DNA of 64,000 nt from Amyloporia xantha (GCA_036971615.1 JAYKKR010000015.1:372001-436000); one strand, 5' to 3'. Counted from the stretch's first letter, positions 1 to 15,120 are shown. The notes: generated by a model from the letters alone, not told the origin. Translations and numbers: made by a program.

Positions 1-1599
1 AACAGCCGCTGATGCACTACTACTTACAACTCCGCTAGCACTGGCAACCGCCTCAGCACCACCCTTCTTCTGTGCAGCGGAAACCACTTCGAGTACGTTG
101 GCGAGTCCTGCTTTCCATGCGACCAGGCGTTTCTCAAGGATTTCCCATTGAGGACGCTCGAATGCCCGTGCAGTGGCGCGAGTGATACGCAATGTTTGGG
201 AAGTCTGAGAGAGGCGTCCGGACAGGAGTCCCGCACGGATAACTACAGGGAGTACAATTAGTGAGGATCAGAGTGCCAGACAAAAATATGTACCATCGAT
301 CGCCCAACGTTCCACATCCGCAGACTCTACATGCAATGCTGCGGCGATGGTGGAGTAGGGCAGGTCATGTCCGATGTTCTGGAACCCGAGAGTCGCGAGA
401 GTGACCAGTCTGATTTTACGTTCAAGCTGCAGCTTGTCCAGATCTAAGGGCACGCGTTAGTGATTGGAAATCTTAGACTTGGGGCGCATGCAAAACGCCG
501 TCTTCGCGTACCATATTTCGCGAATGCGTCTGGATGGCTCTCCTCCCAGGCCTTATACTCTGGCAGGCCATCGTTGAGGAATATTCGGAGGAGGGCAAAC
601 AGCTCATGGTCTTTCGCGGCAACTACCGCATCTAGGCGGAATAGCGTATCGAAATCGAAGAGGAGGGGAAGCCGAAGTGCAGCAGCGATCGCGTCAACTG
701 CGGCTGACTGAGCGTTAGGAGACGAAGGTGGGAGGGAGCGGACATAGGATAGGGTGTACTCGTATGATGTTTCTCTATGATGCATCCGTTAACTCCTATC
801 TGATACTGGCTGGCCAGAGCACTTACGGCTGTGCACATTTCGAGAATGCAGCGGCGATGAGCTGAAGGAAGTTGCTCTTTTCTTCGGCAGAGACATCCCA
901 CTCTGTAAGCCACTTTTCTACGTCAGGACGTGATAGCCCCAGGAGTTCAAGCTCATCATGCTCAGTGGCCAGTTCCAGAAGTGTTTTGTAGACAGGTAAT
1001 CGAAGACTTGATCGACGAGGCAGAGCGTTGAATAAATTTGATAATCTGTAGGAACGAGCTGACACTGAGAGATAGCTGAAATAACTCGGAGATGTACGCA
1101 CATCCGGTATTTGATCAATGTCTGGTCAGGAGAGGTGGCGATCGTCTGCACGAGATTACTGAAATGTGTTTTCGTCTCCGGTTGACCGAGAGGGAAGAGC
1201 GTGATGAAGTGTGAGAACAAGAGATTGAAGAACCCTTCAATCTCTGCGCGTAACAAGTCAGGATACTCGACAGTAGCACAGCGGCTCTCAGCGCTCACCT
1301 TTCTCCGACCCGTCTCCTAGTCCCTTCACCTCACCAAGCACCATTGTCAGAACTTTCTTCCGTCGTGCCTCATCCTCTTCAATAGGCACCTGCCCTTCTG
1401 TAGTCTCCAACACATCGACGAAAGGTTGGACGTAAACCGGTCGCTGTTCCTCGGGCTGGGTTAGGGCGAGATAGTCCACCAATTCGCGGATCTGATCAAA
1501 ATGTGAGATCTGCTATGGCTTCATCGTGTCAAAGTGCGGGCATACCTGCTCGGAGAATGTGCCCTCGGCAAATACAGATATTGCGTCTGCTACCGCCAT
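1..1599 (-). CDS. eIF3m: Eukaryotic translation initiation factor 3 subunit m (partial, runs off left edge)
   Basis: PCI-domain subunit of the eIF3 complex, which scaffolds the 43S pre-initiation complex in the cytosol. The start is the ATG at 1599-1597, giving MAVADAISVFAEGTFSEQ, the usual fungal eIF3m N-terminus. Further exons read on the minus strand at about 1482-1288 (VDYLALTQPEEQ), 1298-1230 (EIEGFFNLLFSHFITLFP), 1060-840 (LFNALPRRSSLRLPVYKTLL), 780-500 and 450-240 (the winged-helix part of the PCI domain, RKIRLVTLATLGFQNIG). The last exon reads RLSQTSQTLRITRATARAF then an Ala/Ser-rich tail, still open at base 1, so the stop lies outside the window. At least six introns are needed. It diverges from SEC18 with 267 bp between the two ATGs. 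Family assignment is confident; exon borders are approximate. Confidence 0.93.
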
Positions 1600-1866
1600 T
1601 TTCGTGAATACAGACAGTGTATCCTGCGAGAAGGTTTGATTGACTTGAAGGTAGGAATGTCGTGGGAAACTCATTTTGCTACCATCCACGTGCCAGCGAT
1701 CGAGATTGCGCTGCGCTTGGCCTGCATACAGTAAGCGCCCAGTAGCTCTCCATCTCAAACAGTCACGACACGCTTATTACACGTATACCCATCTACAACT
1801 CTCATACAACTCTCAGATTAACGACCAAAGTCTTCTGGAAATACTCTTATAACATCCCCTACTATT
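1600..1866. promoter_or_regulatory. Shared divergent promoter of eIF3m and SEC18
   Basis: 267 bp between two outward-facing ATGs. No clear TATA box or strong motif was recognised; the side next to SEC18 is pyrimidine/CT-rich, as is common ahead of constitutively expressed fungal genes. Role inferred from position only. Confidence 0.5.
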
Positions 1867-4819
<2,953 letters not shown>

Positions 4820-5169
4820 GAAGACTCGGAGCGTATTGTACCTGACTCGGACTGTATTAGAACTTGTGTAACATGTCAATGGACCATTGTAGATGATCAT
4901 CACACGAACACGGTTGTATTAGGTGGGATCTGCGGAGGGATGGCACACGACCCGAGGCCAGTGGTAAAGAGCACGTGGGCCGTGTTGCGTCGACATCGCG
5001 GCAGGTCCGGGGAGGCGCAGGACAATTTCGGACTGTCTTCATTTTCCTCCGCTCGCTATGTTTCTCCGCTGTTTCTCGTCTTAATTCTTTCTCATTTCGC
5101 AGGCTGCCTGCTGTAAGCAACGTCTCACCGGATGCCCTGCACGCCGCACATTCCAACCCCTAGTCGCCG
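4820..5169. other. Intergenic, SEC18 3' end to MDM34 start
   Basis: About 350 bp holding the SEC18 3'UTR and the MDM34 promoter. A pyrimidine-rich stretch lies at about 5036-5095, just ahead of the MDM34 ATG. No gene or repeat seen. Confidence 0.5.
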
Positions 5170-7391
5170 ATGTCCTTCACCTTCCAGTGGCCGCGCTTCT
5201 CCGACCAGTTTCATGCCGATGCCATTCAGATGCTTACCGCGGCCCTCAACAAGGGCAACAAGCCCCCGGTCATAGCAGACAAGATTGAGGTGGTTGAGCT
5301 GGAGATGGGCACTCAAGTTGGTAACTTTTAGTCCTGATGGCCTCCGGCTGCTCACTGCTAGGCGTGTTGCACCCTTAGCCGCCTGAACTAGAAATCAGGG
5401 ATATCGGGGAACTCACCATGGACCAGTTTCGGGGGATCTTTCGCTTGACATATTCTGGAGATGCTCATATTGTGTTGCGAACGAAGGTTCAGGTGTGTAG
5501 TATGCCGCCGTCAAACCCGGCGGACAGTATTGACGTCTATCAGGCAAATCCTCTCAATCATAAACAACCTGATATCCACTTGCTGAGTGGTTCAAGAGGT
5601 ATGCTCGCAGCGAAGCAGCCCCTCGTGGTGCCTATGCTACTACGTCTATCTCACTTCAAACTGAATTCCTACGTCGTCCTCGTGGTCTCGCGACAGAAGG
5701 GAATCACATTGGTGTTCAAGACGGACCCTCTCCAGAATGTGGACATCAATAGTACTTTCGACTCTATTGCAGTCATCCAGAAGTTCATTCAACGGGAGAT
5801 TGAGGGACAGTTGCGTCAGATGTTCAGGGAGGATTTACCAGGCATCATACACCGACTGAGCCAGCAATGGGTGAAGGCTAAGGTGGAGGCTCCCTATCTG
5901 GCGAAGCGTCCGACGGAGGGTACACGGCGGCGGGAGTTCGATACTATGTCTACTCCGGATATGCCTTCCTATCGAGGTCCCCGCATGCCTTCGGTCGGAC
6001 TCCAACCGAGCCTCATGCTCAGACAATCCTACGGCATGCCGGGTTTCGGGCGCGCTCGCACTGCATCGGTCATGTCTGGGTCTAGCGCGGGTCGCAGACC
6101 AACACCTTCAATGGCTTCTTCTCCGACATCACCTGCTCCCTCCCCCGCACCAGACAGTTCAACGACCTCATTTCCGGACATTGAGAACTACGACCCGACA
6201 TACGGCCTGCGCCCCGAAGGGCTCCCGGCCAAAAGCGTCTTCAGTGGATTTCGAAGCTTATTCTCACCAAGCAAAGGCCTGGCAGACTTGGCGGAGGAGT
6301 CAAGCGAAATTGACGACACTATGGACGATGCCCGGTCTTTCGACACCGGGACTTGGGATGATTTACTTTCGGACTACAATCCACCACCATCAGTGGCTGA
6401 GCCTGAGGATACGACGGAATACGAGACTGTGCCTGCTGTAGGGGGAGGCACCATTACACGTCCTCGCATATATCACTCACAGTCGCAGATTCAGCCGTCG
6501 ATAGATGGTTCACCCATTGCGCAACTGAGCAGCCCTACGCGTAGGCCTGCACCGTCTATACGATCGAGCATGAGCCACACTCCGATGCACCTCCCGTTGA
6601 GTGCTATGCCAACCCCCACCTCCCGATTTGGATCATCCTACAATCCTTATTTCGCGGGTGCAACTCCATTATACAGTGGCTCTCGATCCGTGCTGGGCTC
6701 TGCAATAGAGTCCTCGTGGCCTGAAGAAACGATGGACCCGAGTCCGTCATCCTCCAGGATACCTCCCGTGCCTCCGTTATACCGTTCACCGCCCCTACGC
6801 CCAGGAAGCCCATCAAGTATGCAAAGCCAGCCTTCACGATCCAGCGACATGACCCACTCCGTACCCACCCCGCCTGTCTCCGAAGAGGATATTGATATAG
6901 ATCGCACTCGCCGCTTATCACTCGCGTCTCCCAATCTCGATAGATTTCAGCCTGGTTCTCCTTCCGATCAGCACTACATGCCGGATCACGACCCAAAAAT
7001 TGTGCTACGGCCAGCAGCTAACAATTCGATATCCAAGCTGTCCACGCTGAGCCATTCGAATCATACCCTTTCGCCTTATACACGCACCCTCGAGCACTAC
7101 ACCGTACGGAGTGTCCCGCCCCGCGACGCCACGTCTTCTGGACCCACTTGCAGCGCTGAGAAGCCGCCAGTGAAGGCTAAGCGAAAGCGCATCCACTATC
7201 TCGGTGGCAAGCCTGCCAAACCACCTGACGACCTCCAGAAGGATCCATCACCGTCGCCCAGACCACCGCTGTCCGAATTTGATGCCTCCGAAATGGATCG
7301 TTACTTCCGCTCCAACGACGACCTTATTCCTCTTTATCCGGATCACCTGGCCTCGCCTAACGCTCGTCGACGTTTTCCCTATCAATCATAA
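5170..7391 (+). CDS. MDM34: Mitochondrial distribution and morphology protein 34 (ERMES subunit, SMP domain)
   Basis: Mdm34 is the outer-mitochondrial-membrane SMP subunit of ERMES, which with Mmm1, Mdm10 and Mdm12 tethers ER to mitochondria and moves phospholipids. The start MSFTFQWPRFSDQF and the following ALNKGNKPPVIADKIEV match the conserved Mdm34 N-terminus. Exon 1 ends at 5316; intron 5317-5378 (donor GTTGGT) joins GTQ to PPELEIRDIGEL. A second intron, 5493-5543, is 51 bp and stop-free in frame; the family expects VQ to be followed directly by NPLN. The SMP domain occupies roughly the first 230 residues and ends with EGQLRQMFREDLPGIIHRLS. The rest (about 430 residues) is Ser/Pro-rich and disordered, longer than in yeast but usual in basidiomycetes. 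Stop at 7391. Confidence 0.93.
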
Positions 7392-7642
7392 TCAGGACTG
7401 TATCTTACGCACCATGTCTGTCCATGTAAGCTATCATCATCACCATTACCGTAGTCACTCAATTGTAGATCATTTTTGGGATCATTCACATTGGATTAAA
7501 TGGAGGCGCGAGGGGCTGGAAGCCTTCTATAGGGAAAGGCAATGTTGCGGCCACTGCTGGCATTGGCACTGAAACTATGGTAGGCGAAGATGCGCTCTCG
7601 AAATCCTAAACGCGCACGTAGCGCATCAGTGGCTAATAGAGG

Positions 7643-10600
7643 TCAAGTGACCATGGCTACACCTACGTCTACATGCATACTCGGAAGCCTGCTTGTGTTT
7701 TGCCTCGCTGAGGGCGTCTGCCGCAGCTGCCTGAAATCATTGTTACTGTAAGTTTTGGTGAGACCGGTCGACGCTGGAGAGCGTATTATGGCAGGGGGAG
7801 AAATGGTAACCAGCCCAAGAACGTCTTGGTTCAAGGCTCGGCGTGGCGGTGTTACAGGCATGGGTATAACGGATCGGAGTAGTCCCTCAATATCATGCAT
7901 ACTTAGCACGACAGAATCGGGAAGGGGTATTGGAGTGGGTAAAGATGTCTCCTCCACGACGGACACTTTGCTCTTGATCGTACTCAACCGTTCTGTCCAT
8001 TCCGGCGAGAGTACGGCAGGAAGGCGATCACAGAATGTACTGAAAGATGCATCTGTCATTCCTCGTAAAGTGATATTTGACGAAAGAGCTGTTTCTGACC
8101 CCGCAGCAAGCCACTCCAATAACGAGATACATTTCTCTGCTATTGCAGTGTCCACAGGCTGCGCTGCGTCCTGGTATCGTGAGAGTGCAAGCCCAATCTC
8201 CAGATTGAGTCTTTCTAAAAATATCTCTGTCCGTGGAGTTACTGAAAGCACGGACAGGCATTGGTCAAGGATGCTAGGTAGAGCTGTACTGGGCACATCT
8301 GAGTTTTGTGTTGCACGCAGCAGTGAAAGGGCAAGCGCAGATCGGAGATCTTCGTCCACATTGGACAGATCGGCCACCAGAATTTGCACCAGGTCGGTGA
8401 GAGCAGGGGACATAAGGCGCTGATCCAACAGTGACATTAAGCACATTGCAAACGTGGTAGACGAGTCCTGCATCGTGGACAGACAGTGGATGCATGTCCT
8501 TGATGCAGCAGACGAGCCTCCAGCCAAGTCAAGCAGAAATTGCAAGGACATCAAGACCTGCGACTGCCGCATCATTCGTTCTTGAAGATGTAGTGCGGGG
8601 TCCTCCAGGAGCCTGAGCGTGTGTAGGAGCTCCTTGAGCTCTTCCACCAAGAGCCAATCACCGACGCCGACCGCGTTGTGATCAAGATCAATGAGGCGTT
8701 TGACGAAGTGGGCCTTGTTCTCCGTGTCCAGCACCCTGCAAAATGCCCATAGTTCTCGCAGAAGCAGCGGCATGACGCGCTGGATCCAGATGGACTGAGG
8801 GCTCTCAGAATCTGGCATAGGTAGAAGGTAGTCAACTAGACAGAAGACTTGCAACAGATGGTGGACTGGATCCCGGTCGTCGCTATGCAGGCCGTGCTGA
8901 AGTAGCACTCGCAGTACCACCTCCGCTCTTGCTTTGCCACCTTCTGCAGGAATCGCTGGACTGGCCAATGTGCGCACAATGTCGATGCAGGATTGCCTTG
9001 TTTCCTGAGCTGCGGCACACGTAGGACTCGACTGAGAGAACAGCATGTCCGCTGCATCTGTACACACAAAGAGATCAGCGACGCTGGCGGTCAGGTCGGA
9101 TATCGCACGGCTGGGTAGAGGGTATGCAGGGAATAGGCGAAGGAGTAGTTCTAACAACTCGTTAGCGGTGCGGAAAAGCTGGTTCATCAACTCCTGCGGC
9201 TTATGGACAGGGGGCTTGAGACCAAAATGGCCGTTAATTTCGTCCGCAACGGGAACGAATAGATCGACTAAGCGCGCAACGAGACCGATAGAACCTTCCT
9301 CCCAGAAGTCCTGCAGAACCTGGAATTCACGCTGGTCCCCCAGCTCGCAATCGACAACGGCCAGCGCCACACGGAGACTGCGGAGGTTTGTAAGGGTGAG
9401 AGGACGGTCGAGTGACCGTAAGAGCTCATCAACTGCTCCAGGAAGGCCGTCGTCAGCTACAATTGCGGCCTGGCGCATAGACATCCGCTCATCCTCGGTA
9501 ATGAAAGAGTGCGGAGGTCTCAGTGCCAATATGCACTTGATCAGATCAGGCTGAAGAACGGCACGGGGGTCTTTCGTAAGATTGACGAGGATATGCTCGG
9601 CATCGAGGCCCGCGCGGCGAGGTGGGTCATTATCCATCATGCAATCGAGACGAAACACCATCTGCTTCAGGAGCAGAAGATGATTGACAATCTAACGGTA
9701 CCAAATGTGAATATCACACGCCCCATATGTCTGAGTACTTGGCACTTACCTCTCTATACCCATCAACACCCTGCCATAAGCGGATAATACCTAAGGCACG
9801 CTCTCGACACAGCTTGTGCGGGTAAGCATCGGCGAAGGCATACACGGCAAGGACAGCAGTAACACCTATCGCCGCTCTCAGGAACGCGATAAACTCATCA
9901 TGTAACACTGATGACTTCAGCGGCCCAAATAAGTACGGCGGGTGAGGGAGAGGAATCGGCATGATCGGATTCTCCGCAAGAGCAGCGGCGACATCCTCGT
10001 GCGTGATCATAGATTCCAGCCAAATGCCCAAGGACTGTTCCTCCGCGCCCATTTCCTTGATCATCTGTGCGGCAGCAATGAAGTCGCCTTGGGTGTTGGA
10101 AAGGGCATCTTCCAGCATGGACCAGTTTCTTATCCGGTCGACGAGTTTGTTTGCAGCTGTCTGTGTGTCCTCGTCTACATTTGGGTCTTTCGAGATGGCG
10201 CGAACGACCTCCAGAAACCAGTCGTTATTGAGATGCCGTGCAATGTCTGGATTTGTGGCAGCATCCCGCATTCTCAGTAGTGTAAGTTCGTCCATGTTTG
10301 ACTCGTCAAATATTGCGGTCAGATCAAGTTTCTCCTGTCATTCAGATTGAATATGGCCTCATACCCGATGCAAACTTTGTAGACAAACCAGAAGAAATTT
10401 TGCCATGTTTGGGTGTTGGGATGCAGAATGAGCTAGTATCCCCGCCACAAGATAGGATTGACTGTCACTCTAGCCGGATGGTTGGCAGACGGTCTGGTAC
10501 GAGCGCATATAGTCACCGACGTACCTTCTCAGTGATCGAACGAGCTACGTTCTCCGCGAAGTTAAGAAGTGTTTCATTTTGCACCTCATCTGGGACTGGT

Positions 10601-11379
10601 CGTGTTGTCAGTCTGGAGGCCTTTTCTAGGTCAAACTCAGCGGTGTCGTTGTCCAGGTCAGGATGTAAATAAGGGAACTCGGGAAGATCCCAATCGTCGC
10701 TTGGAGGTTTCAGGCAGAACACGAGACGAATGGCTAGAGGAAGGGGCGGTGCTTCGGGTATCAGGCTCAGCAGTTGTCGCGCGAGAGCCGAGGGATCCAG
10801 CGAGTTGGACGGATCGAGCGCTCGTGAGAGAGGTATGGGCTCGCATGCAGGTAATGGTCGACTTTCGTACGTCGTAGGCGGTGGAGGGAGCTCTGACATT
10901 ATTTCGCCGTAAATAGCCATAGAAACGCATTCGTAGCTTCCTCTCACAATCATCAGACGTGTTGCGTACTACGACGCATTGAGCTAAACTGCATGGATCG
11001 CGTCGCGGAAAGTGACATACCTCTACGCCCATCGGGACTGAGAAGTGTCCATTTGGCCTCCCGTGTAAGCGAGCACGGTCGGCACGAGCGCATTGGTCGT
11101 CTTCGGTTTCTCCTTGCTGTTAGGCTGCGCGACGCGGTACGCATTGAAGTAGAGCTCTAGATAAAACGCCTGAGGCTCGGTCCGACTGTTGTCCGTAAAC
11201 TTCGGATTCAGCGGTCTCACGAGTGGCGAAACTGACCTGATTATTTCCGGGTGCTGCGCGAATGGCTGTGCATTGCTTGGAAATATCCTAATCGACTGGA
11301 GGCGTACCGGGGAGGAGAAGCGGATTGCGGCGAGATTGGCTGTCCCAGTCGGTTCAAGTGTGCACCATTGCAGTAGCAT
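7643..11379 (-). CDS. Virilizer-like protein (VIR_N domain), m6A methyltransferase complex component
   Basis: Start ATG 11379-11377, MLLQWCTLEPTGTANLAAI, the virilizer N-terminal (VIR_N) signature; animal and plant homologues scaffold the mRNA m6A writer complex. Exons inferred: VIR_N, with a 51-bp in-frame intron inside it (after HPEII, before RTEPQAFYL); an exon beginning YATRLMIVRGSYE and ending at 10525 (SITEK); 10469-10389 (SYLVAGILAHSASQHPNMA); 10334-9750; 9691-7643. Introns 10390-10468 excluded, 10335-10388 and 9692-9749 are good GT-AG introns. The C-terminal two thirds are leucine-rich helical repeats, probably an ARM/HEAT-like solenoid. At about 11035-11040 the frame carrying GGQMD hits a stop while the expected continuation FSVPMGVE lies in another frame, so one base appears to be missing there. 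Function is inferred from family; pathway activity in this fungus is not shown. Confidence 0.72.
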
Positions 11380-11652
11380 GACTTGTGACCGCAAGTGATC
11401 ACTCGAGGGAGTCGAAATCCGAGGAAGACGCAGGAAAGCAGCGGATGCTGGAGGCCGGAAGCAGTGTCAATTGCCACCAGCTGCCGGCCAAGCAATGGTC
11501 AGATAAGCGCGCTAATCACACTTATATTGAGCGTCTAATCAAGGCGGCCCCGCAGCTGAAGAACACGACGACCGCCCCTGCACGACTATCGAGCTGCATC
11601 CCTCCGTATCAACACACTCGTTCCCCGCTGTATATTCCCCAGTCATCCAGGA
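11380..11652. promoter_or_regulatory. Shared divergent promoter of the virilizer-like gene and ORM1
   Basis: 273 bp between outward-facing ATGs. No recognised motif beyond general GC-rich composition. Role inferred from position. Confidence 0.45.
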
Positions 11653-12639
11653 ATGTCTACGGTTGTATCTTCGCACACACTGGCAGTGCCAGATGCGCTG
11701 CACGGTCTCACAGTGCGTCAGGCGATGGGCCGCACGCGCAGCAGCAGCATCCTCAAAGTCGAAAAGGTCGGGGTGGATTCACAAGAGGAGGTCCTCGACT
11801 CCGCCATGTATGAGAATGTAAATGCGGAATGGGTCAATCGCAAGGGCAAGTCTCTTCTCTGTCATTGACACATCTCCCTTGCGGCGCAGCAGTACTGAAT
11901 TATCACTCTAGGTGCCTGGCTCATACACCCCGCGCTAATTTTCGCCGGCAAAATGGTCATTGACACCATTCCAGGGATGAGACAGGATATTAGCTGGTTC
12001 TTGGTCAATCTATTCTATCTAGGAGTATGTCGTCTGACTACCACCACCTCCGATCCTAGCCTGACTGACATACACCTTTACTTAGTTCTCTTATCTTATG
12101 TTCCACTGGGTCACAGGGATTCCTTTCCAGTCAGACCAACATAGTGGCGTATACGACGAGCTATCACTATGGGAGCAAATCGACAGCGGAGCGCAGTATA
12201 CACCAGCAAAGAAATGGTTGCTCATGGTGCCCATATTGCTGTACGTTCTTTTCACTGCGCTTTCTACCTTTTCTAATAAATTGCATGAACTGTGTTCACA
12301 CAGCTTCCTCGCATCCACGCATTATTCAGAGTACAACCCCTGGATGTTCGCCATCAACCTCACGGCGCTAATCTTTGTCCTCATCCCGAAGTTGCCACAG
12401 GTACGACTCAACTCCCCACCATTGCGTATTCATTCAAGAATCTCTTGAGCAACACACTGACATTTTGTCACCAGCTTCATCGTCGGCGTGTTCGGTTCAA
12501 TTTCGAAGAAGAGGGGCCATCAAACTCTGGCACCCCAGGCGCCCCTACGCCCCGATCGGGCTCCTCCACCCCAACGAACGGCGAAGGCGAGCACATGTCC
12601 CGCATCGAGACCATCACCGAGGCGCAGTTTGAGAAATAA
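11653..12639 (+). CDS. ORM1: ORMDL family protein Orm1, regulator of serine palmitoyltransferase
   Basis: ORMDL proteins are small ER membrane proteins that bind and inhibit serine palmitoyltransferase and so control sphingolipid synthesis. The N-terminal region is Ser/Thr-rich (MGRTRSSSILKVEK), where yeast Orm proteins are phosphorylated to relieve inhibition. The core reads ENVNAEWVNRKG, AWLIHPALIFAGK, IPGMRQDISWFLVNL, LMFHWVTGIPFQ, YDELSLWEQIDSGAQYTP, KKWLLMVPI, LASTHYSEYNPW and VLIPKLPQLHRRRVRF, all family hallmarks. Intron 1 (11846-11911) must use a GC donor (AAGG then GCAAGT) to keep the frame; later introns at about 12025-12085, 12239-12301 and 12401-12474 are GT-AG. The C-terminal tail is acidic and Ser/Thr-rich, ending EAQFEK, stop at 12639. 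Confidence 0.95.
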
Positions 12640-13034
12640 TTTCTTGTTCAATCCCCATATGTCTTGGTAATAGCGCAGCTCCTCCCTTTTTCTCGCTTTC
12701 ATCTCACTTGGAACTGTCTTAGAGCAAAAGGACTGGTTTCCTCCACTGTGTCCTCTTTGACACCATTTGCTAGGAACATCAGTCTCTGTCGTCTACCAAA
12801 CATTTCTCCGGTGTAATCAATACAAGGGTCTACAAAATCATCTCTAATGCGCGTGACGGACGCTACTACGTTTTCTTGCATTATAATGCAGATACAGTAC
12901 ATACCGTAGTCTCCTTCTCGTCTCCAGCTCCGTATTCTTTCTTGTCGCTGTCGTTTCCTTGTCTCTTTCCTAATCCTAAGAATAATCACGGTGCGGCCTG
13001 CTTGAGTAACTCGCCGTATTGCTGCAGGCGCAAC
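12640..13034. other. Intergenic between convergent ORM1 and MTD1
   Basis: About 395 bp of 3'-flanking sequence for two convergent genes. It contains T/C-rich runs (about 12910-12970) on the plus strand. No gene, repeat or RNA recognised. Confidence 0.5.
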
Positions 13035-14502
13035 CTAGCAGTCAAGGTCGGTGATCGGTCGGGCCACTTTATGAAATAGGGGGAAGGCGCACAAATTTCG
13101 TAATAACATCATGATGGTGACCTTGCCGATAGTGGGCATGTATAGCGATGCCTGGCGGAAAGCACAACGTCAGTACCGTCAAAATCGACATTGGAGACTT
13201 CCCTCACCTTGTCCCTCACGTCGGCCTCGAAGTTTTTGTCTGCGGCGACATTGAGGCACACACAACCCTCCTTGAGCCATGCAGTTTGGACCTTATATGC
13301 AGCATTCGGTACTGCAGAGACCACTACGTCGGAAAGCGCGAGGCATTCTTGCAGAGACAGTGTACTTGGGTGTACGACATGTCTCGGATGGAAGCGCTGT
13401 TGCACTTCAGTCTGGCGTGGACGTTTGGTGTATTCCTGTCCAGAATATTAGCAATGTTTTTTGCAAAAGGAGGCAGTCAAGAGCGAACGAACCTGAATGG
13501 AGTCAATGTCCACGGAGAAGACCCGTGCGCCGTCGTTCGCGAGCAGCGCGGCCAAAGGTCTCCCGACGACTTCCGATCTGCATTTCACACAAGAGCGCTG
13601 TTCGCTCCTTTCCCTGATGACAGCGAGCTGGAGCATCTCACCGGTTGATCACTGTGACCGTCTTTCCGTACGCACGATCGCCGTACGGCAGAATTTTGTT
13701 GTACACGCCGATGTGCTCCAGGCACTTGACGACGGCTAGCGGCGTACATGGCAGGATCGACTTGACTGTGCCCGGCGGTGGCTGGTCCTCTACAGCAGGG
13801 GCGGGCACGGTGTGCGGCGGAATGGAAGATAGGAGCGAGATCGGATCTAGGAAACGGATACTGGACGAGCCACAAGGTAAGATTATGCATCCGCAGGGAA
13901 AAAGGTACGGACTTGTGGTAGAGGTTGTAGTGAAACTTAAAGTGCAAGCCTTCCACATCCTTGAAAGGCGAAACAACCTTTCCTGCCGTTCAGTCCTTGC
14001 ACAACTCGGTAGACAAGATCAAAAGGCTGACCTGCTGCAGGTAGTGGTCCTGCAGGCAAGCTGTTTAGTCCTACTGTACATCGACGAAAATCACAACAGA
14101 CCTGTTGGCCGCCAAATATCGGATAATACACCTTTTATTGAAGATCGACATACATGAACGCGGATACGACTCAGCCACAAGTATGTCGCCTACCATAATA
14201 CCATCTACGCTCTGGTCCTCATTGGCCTCAATGATCGCCTCCTCTACACCGTCACCCTCGCCCGCCGTCGGGTCCGCCGCGGCCCCCGTTCGCTTCAGCA
14301 CGAATTCCACGCCAAGGGCGTCGCATTGCTTCCTGGTGAACTCCGCGTAGAACTTACTTGGTGCGGCAGAGGTCGCGAGGATGCCGACGAGCTTGGGCGG
14401 ACGCGGACGCGTAGAGAGCAATTCTGAGATCTCATCACGAAATAGGTTCGCAATAGGGTCCGCTTTCAAAAGGAGGCCCTTGCCACTAGCGTCGGTAGAC
14501 AT
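13035..14502 (-). CDS. MTD1: NAD-dependent 5,10-methylenetetrahydrofolate dehydrogenase (Mtd1)
   Basis: Cytosolic enzyme oxidising methylene-THF to methenyl-THF with NAD, supplying one-carbon units for purines. Start MSTDASGKGLLLKADPIA at 14502. Recognisable blocks: PPKLVGILATSAAPSKFYAE (13-region substrate site), YYPIFGG (about 14130), SPFKDVEGLHFKFHYNLYH (about 13980), KSILPCTPLAVVKCLEHIGV (about 13750), KTVTVINR then SEVVGRPLAALLANDGARVF (the Rossmann cofactor site), and ALSDVVVSAVP. The final intron (about 13152-13206, donor GTGAGG) joins VRDK to ASLYMPTIGKVTIMMLL; the stop is TAG at 13037-13035. The monofunctional form lacking the formyl-THF synthetase domain matches Mtd1 rather than trifunctional Ade3. 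About five introns. Confidence 0.93.
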
Positions 14503-15120
14503 TGCGCAGACTCGGTCGGCAGTAGTGTCTGCGTGGTGGCGGGCTCCAACTGTTGCTGGTGAAATTGAGAGAAGAGAAATTTTGCAAAAACGCGCTTACG
14601 CGTGAGTCGAACGCGAGAACTAATGAAACACGAATCACATGGTCCGTGTTCAGGCCCAGGCACACGCACTCGCCATTTTCTTCCTCCTGACGAGGCGAAA
14701 GAGAGGCCGTCTGTACTTCTACCAGCCAGCCGATATCAGGGACATGCTCCATCATGGTATGTGTGTCGCAGTAGATCGACCGTAAATGTTCAAATACTTA
14801 TCAATTCTCTCCCTCCCTAAATTCCCGGGAGACCCCCGCACGGCATGAAGCCACTAATCAGTGATCAGATCTGGTACCGGCGTCTTGGTATTTTGCAGTC
14901 GCCATGGTCGGACTTCCAAATCCTTCTTGTGGCGTCGTCAGCAGCCGTCCTTCAACGCTGTTGAAGGAGTCGACCGCAGGAGAGAAAATCTTATAACTAT
15001 ATAAATAGCTGGATATGTATTTACATTGACAATGGAACATTACACAAACACCTCAGATACCCCACCGTGATCAAATGTACGAGCTCGGGGAAACGGCTTA
15101 AACTGGCGGAGTGTGAATAT
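14503..15120. other. Intergenic, MTD1 upstream region
   Basis: About 620 bp with no supported coding exon. The 3' part (about 14990-15030) is A/T-rich with a TATAAATA-like stretch at about 15000. It probably contains the MTD1 promoter (minus) and upstream parts of the unassigned plus-strand locus. Confidence 0.4.

Noticed and set aside
7755..8423. 222-codon plus-strand frame opposite the virilizer-like gene
   Set aside because: Antisense shadow of the long helical-repeat exon; no recognisable protein features.
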